Assembly: GCA_002372135.1 (NCBI GenBank)
Contig: DFIN01000003.1
Location: forward strand, 1 to 17,492
Direction of reading: 5' to 3'
Source of the DNA: Bacteroidales bacterium UBA3696
Lineage (GTDB): Bacteria > Bacteroidota > Bacteroidia > Bacteroidales > Paludibacteraceae
Length of the DNA: 17,492 nt
Of this stretch, positions 16,026 through 17,492 are shown in pieces. The first letter of the stretch is position 1. The number at the start of each line of letters is the position of its first letter. Under the pieces are notes generated by a model that did not search any database, had not been told where the DNA came from, and worked only from the letters and a program-made list of their open reading frames with translations. Position numbers and translations under genes: made by a program.

Positions 16026-17258
16026 ATGGCTACAGTTTGCATCAAAAACATCGGTGAAATCATAGGTATCGTACCCCAAGGCGTCCTTCGTAAAGAGGGC
16101 GAAGAAATGAATGAAACGGGTATCCTGCACGATGCCTATTTGCTTATTGAGAACGGTCGTATAGCCTCCTTCGGACCGATGACCGAAACACCCCAAGCAG
16201 ACGAATATATTGATGCACAGAGAGGGATTGTATTGCCCTCTTTCTGCGACTCACATACTCATATCGTCTATTCCAAAGCACGGCATAACGAGTTTTTGGA
16301 CAAGATCAACGGTCTGACCTACGAGCAGATAGCAGCCAACGGCGGCGGTATCCTCAACTCGGCGGACTACCTCCACAATACGTCTGAGGACGACCTCTAC
16401 CGACAGTCAATGACCCGCGTCAATGAGATGATACAAAAAGGTACAGGAGCCATCGAAATCAAATCCGGCTACGGACTGAACACGGAGGACGAGATGAAAA
16501 TGCTGCGCGTCATCCGCCGAATCAAAGAAACGTCACCTGCCATCATCAAAAGCACCTTTCTCGGAGCACATGCCGTAGGACGCGGTTATACGCATGAGCA
16601 GTATGTCAGCCTTGTATGCAACGAGATGATATCTCGTGTGGCAGCGGAGCAGTTGGCGGATTATATAGATGTCTTCTGCGACGAAGGCTTCTTCACCATA
16701 GAGGACACAGACCGCATTCTCACGGAGGGCGAGAAGTACGGACTAAAAGCCAAAATACACGCTAACGAACTGGCAGTCAGCGGTGGCGTACAAGTAGGTG
16801 TGAAACACGGCGCACTCAGTGTCGATCACCTCGAAAAAACCACCGATGCGGAGATAGAAGCCCTGCGCGGCACCAAGACGATGCCCACCATGCTCCCGGG
16901 CTCCTCGTTCTTTCTCGGCTTGCCCTACGGACGCGCCAAAGACTATATCAAAGCAGGGTTAGGTATTGCCCTCGCCTCCGACTACAACCCGGGCTCTTCC
17001 CCATGCGGCGATATGCGTTTCGTGATGGCGCTCGCTTGTATCCAGATGAAACTCACCCCTATTCAGGCTCTTAATGCCCTGACGCTCAATGGTGCGTATG
17101 CCATGGATTTGAGCGAAGAGGTAGGGTCTATTACTATGGGCAAACGGGCGAACCTCATTATCACGCATCCGATGCAATCGCTTGCTATAGTCCCTTACCA
17201 GTATCAGACTCCGTGGATAAAACATCACCTGCTCAGCGGAAGGATTATCAGTTCCTAA
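16026..17258 (+). CDS. hutI: Imidazolonepropionase
   Basis: Hydrolyses 4-imidazolone-5-propionate to N-formimidoylglutamate, the third step of histidine degradation. This amidohydrolase-fold protein of 410 residues has metal ligands His77 and His79 in CDSHTHIVY, His245 in AKIHANEL and Asp319 in LASDYNPGS, with substrate-site motifs EIKSGYGL (144-151) and FLGAHAVG (178-185). The length is normal for the family. The second enzyme, urocanase (hutU), is not between hutH and hutI or elsewhere in the window. This gene is richer in G+C and, on its coding strand, richer in C than the plus-strand genes at the left end. It is followed by a 234-base non-coding end with a hairpin. Confidence 0.97.
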   Translation: MATVCIKNIGEIIGIVPQGVLRKEGEEMNETGILHDAYLLIENGRIASFGPMTETPQADEYIDAQRGIVLPSFCDSHTHIVYSKARHNEFLDKINGLTYEQIAANGGGILNSADYLHNTSEDDLYRQSMTRVNEMIQKGTGAIEIKSGYGLNTEDEMKMLRVIRRIKETSPAIIKSTFLGAHAVGRGYTHEQYVSLVCNEMISRVAAEQLADYIDVFCDEGFFTIEDTDRILTEGEKYGLKAKIHANELAVSGGVQVGVKHGALSVDHLEKTTDAEIEALRGTKTMPTMLPGSSFFLGLPYGRAKDYIKAGLGIALASDYNPGSSPCGDMRFVMALACIQMKLTPIQALNALTLNGAYAMDLSEEVGSITMGKRANLIITHPMQSLAIVPYQYQTPWIKHHLLSGRIISS

Positions 17259-17300
17259 TAAGGATTCTCCTTGAGTACAAATAGCAGCGTAAAAACAAGC

Positions 17301-17336
17301 GTGGCACCAATCAAACGACCCTTTGATTGGTGCCAC
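17301..17336. terminator. Perfect 15-bp hairpin downstream of hutI
   Basis: GTGGCACCAATCAAA (17301-17315) and its exact reverse complement (17322-17336) enclose a 6-base loop (CGACCC). The location 42 bases after the hutI stop suggests transcription termination. On the plus strand no T-run follows (ATATAAGTGG). On the minus strand the stem is followed by GCTTGTTTTT, so the hairpin is a better intrinsic terminator for a transcript coming from the right. It may work in both directions. Confidence 0.6.
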
Positions 17337-17341
17337 ATATA

Positions 17342-17376
17342 AGTGGAAAGTGGAGAGTGGAAAGTGGAAAGTGGAA
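17342..17376. repeat. Five-copy 7-base tandem repeat (AGTGGAA)
   Basis: Five head-to-tail units of AGTGGAA fill 17342-17376; four are identical and the second reads AGTGGAG. The repeat starts five bases after the hairpin stem and lies in non-coding DNA. Such short purine-rich repeats occur between genes in Bacteroidales and can change copy number by slippage. No function can be read from the sequence. Confidence 0.85.
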
Positions 17377-17492
17377 AGAAGTTGGTGAGTTTTGAGCGAA
17401 AAGAATAGAGAAAAGTGCCGAATATGTATTTTCAAAAGGTTAGCAAACCGGGCGAAAACACCATTCAGAAAGAATGAATATAAAAAATAATT
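17377..17492. other. AT-rich intergenic end without recognisable gene
   Basis: These last 116 bases are A-rich on the plus strand. The only open frame from an ATG (17424-17477) encodes 17 residues and resembles nothing I recognise. No TAnnTTTG promoter element was found on the plus strand. It is probably the remainder of the spacer before the next gene. Confidence 0.5.

Noticed and set aside
1..17492. tRNA genes, CRISPR arrays, insertion sequences
   Set aside because: By eye I found no T-loop plus acceptor pairing, no regularly spaced direct repeats and no transposase-like frame on either strand.

Overview
The window looks like a chromosomal, mostly housekeeping segment of a Bacteroidota genome, most likely order Bacteroidales. 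Three things point there. Several intergenic gaps carry the Bacteroidota promoter pattern (TTG or TTTG, 19-20 bases, then TAnnTTTG) in place of the usual -35/-10 boxes. Shine-Dalgarno sequences are mostly absent. The proteins have typical Bacteroidales flavours, such as RNase HI ending in PADYGRK and an animal-type glutaminyl cyclase lipoprotein. No tRNA, rRNA, CRISPR array, transposase or phage gene is visible. I do not see a clearly new multi-gene system; the unusual points are listed as findings.

Layout. Bases 1-401 hold the 3' part of an RNase HI gene. From a promoter near 432 a plus-strand run reads rsfS (ribosome silencing factor), ftsH (membrane AAA+ protease), an M16 zinc peptidase with a signal peptide, and a polyprenyl diphosphate synthase, with overlaps or gaps of at most 13 bases. 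It ends tail-to-tail, with a 4-base stop-codon overlap, against a minus-strand sufC-sufD pair (Fe-S cluster assembly) whose SufD is only about half the usual length.

Further right, a five-gene minus-strand run starts at a promoter near 12.64 kb: prs (PRPP synthase), a glutaminyl-cyclase-like M28 lipoprotein, proC, proB (the last and first enzymes of proline synthesis; proA is absent) and a helix-hairpin-helix membrane protein. Next comes a minus-strand pair, a ROK-family sugar kinase followed by a NodB-type polysaccharide deacetylase. The ROK gene is divergent from hutH-hutI (histidine degradation, without hutU). The 212-base gap between them holds both promoters and an exact 12-base inverted repeat, a candidate shared control site. 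The window ends in a 234-base non-coding stretch with a perfect 15-bp hairpin and a five-copy 7-base tandem repeat.

Links between genes. RsfS and FtsH act in ribosome and membrane-protein quality control. The M16 peptidase has a predicted Gln at its mature N-terminus, which the cyclase encoded 5 kb away could convert to pyroglutamate. Prs feeds nucleotide and histidine synthesis, and ProB/ProC make proline. HutH/HutI catabolise histidine, so the ROK/hut junction sits at a carbon- and nitrogen-supply crossroads.
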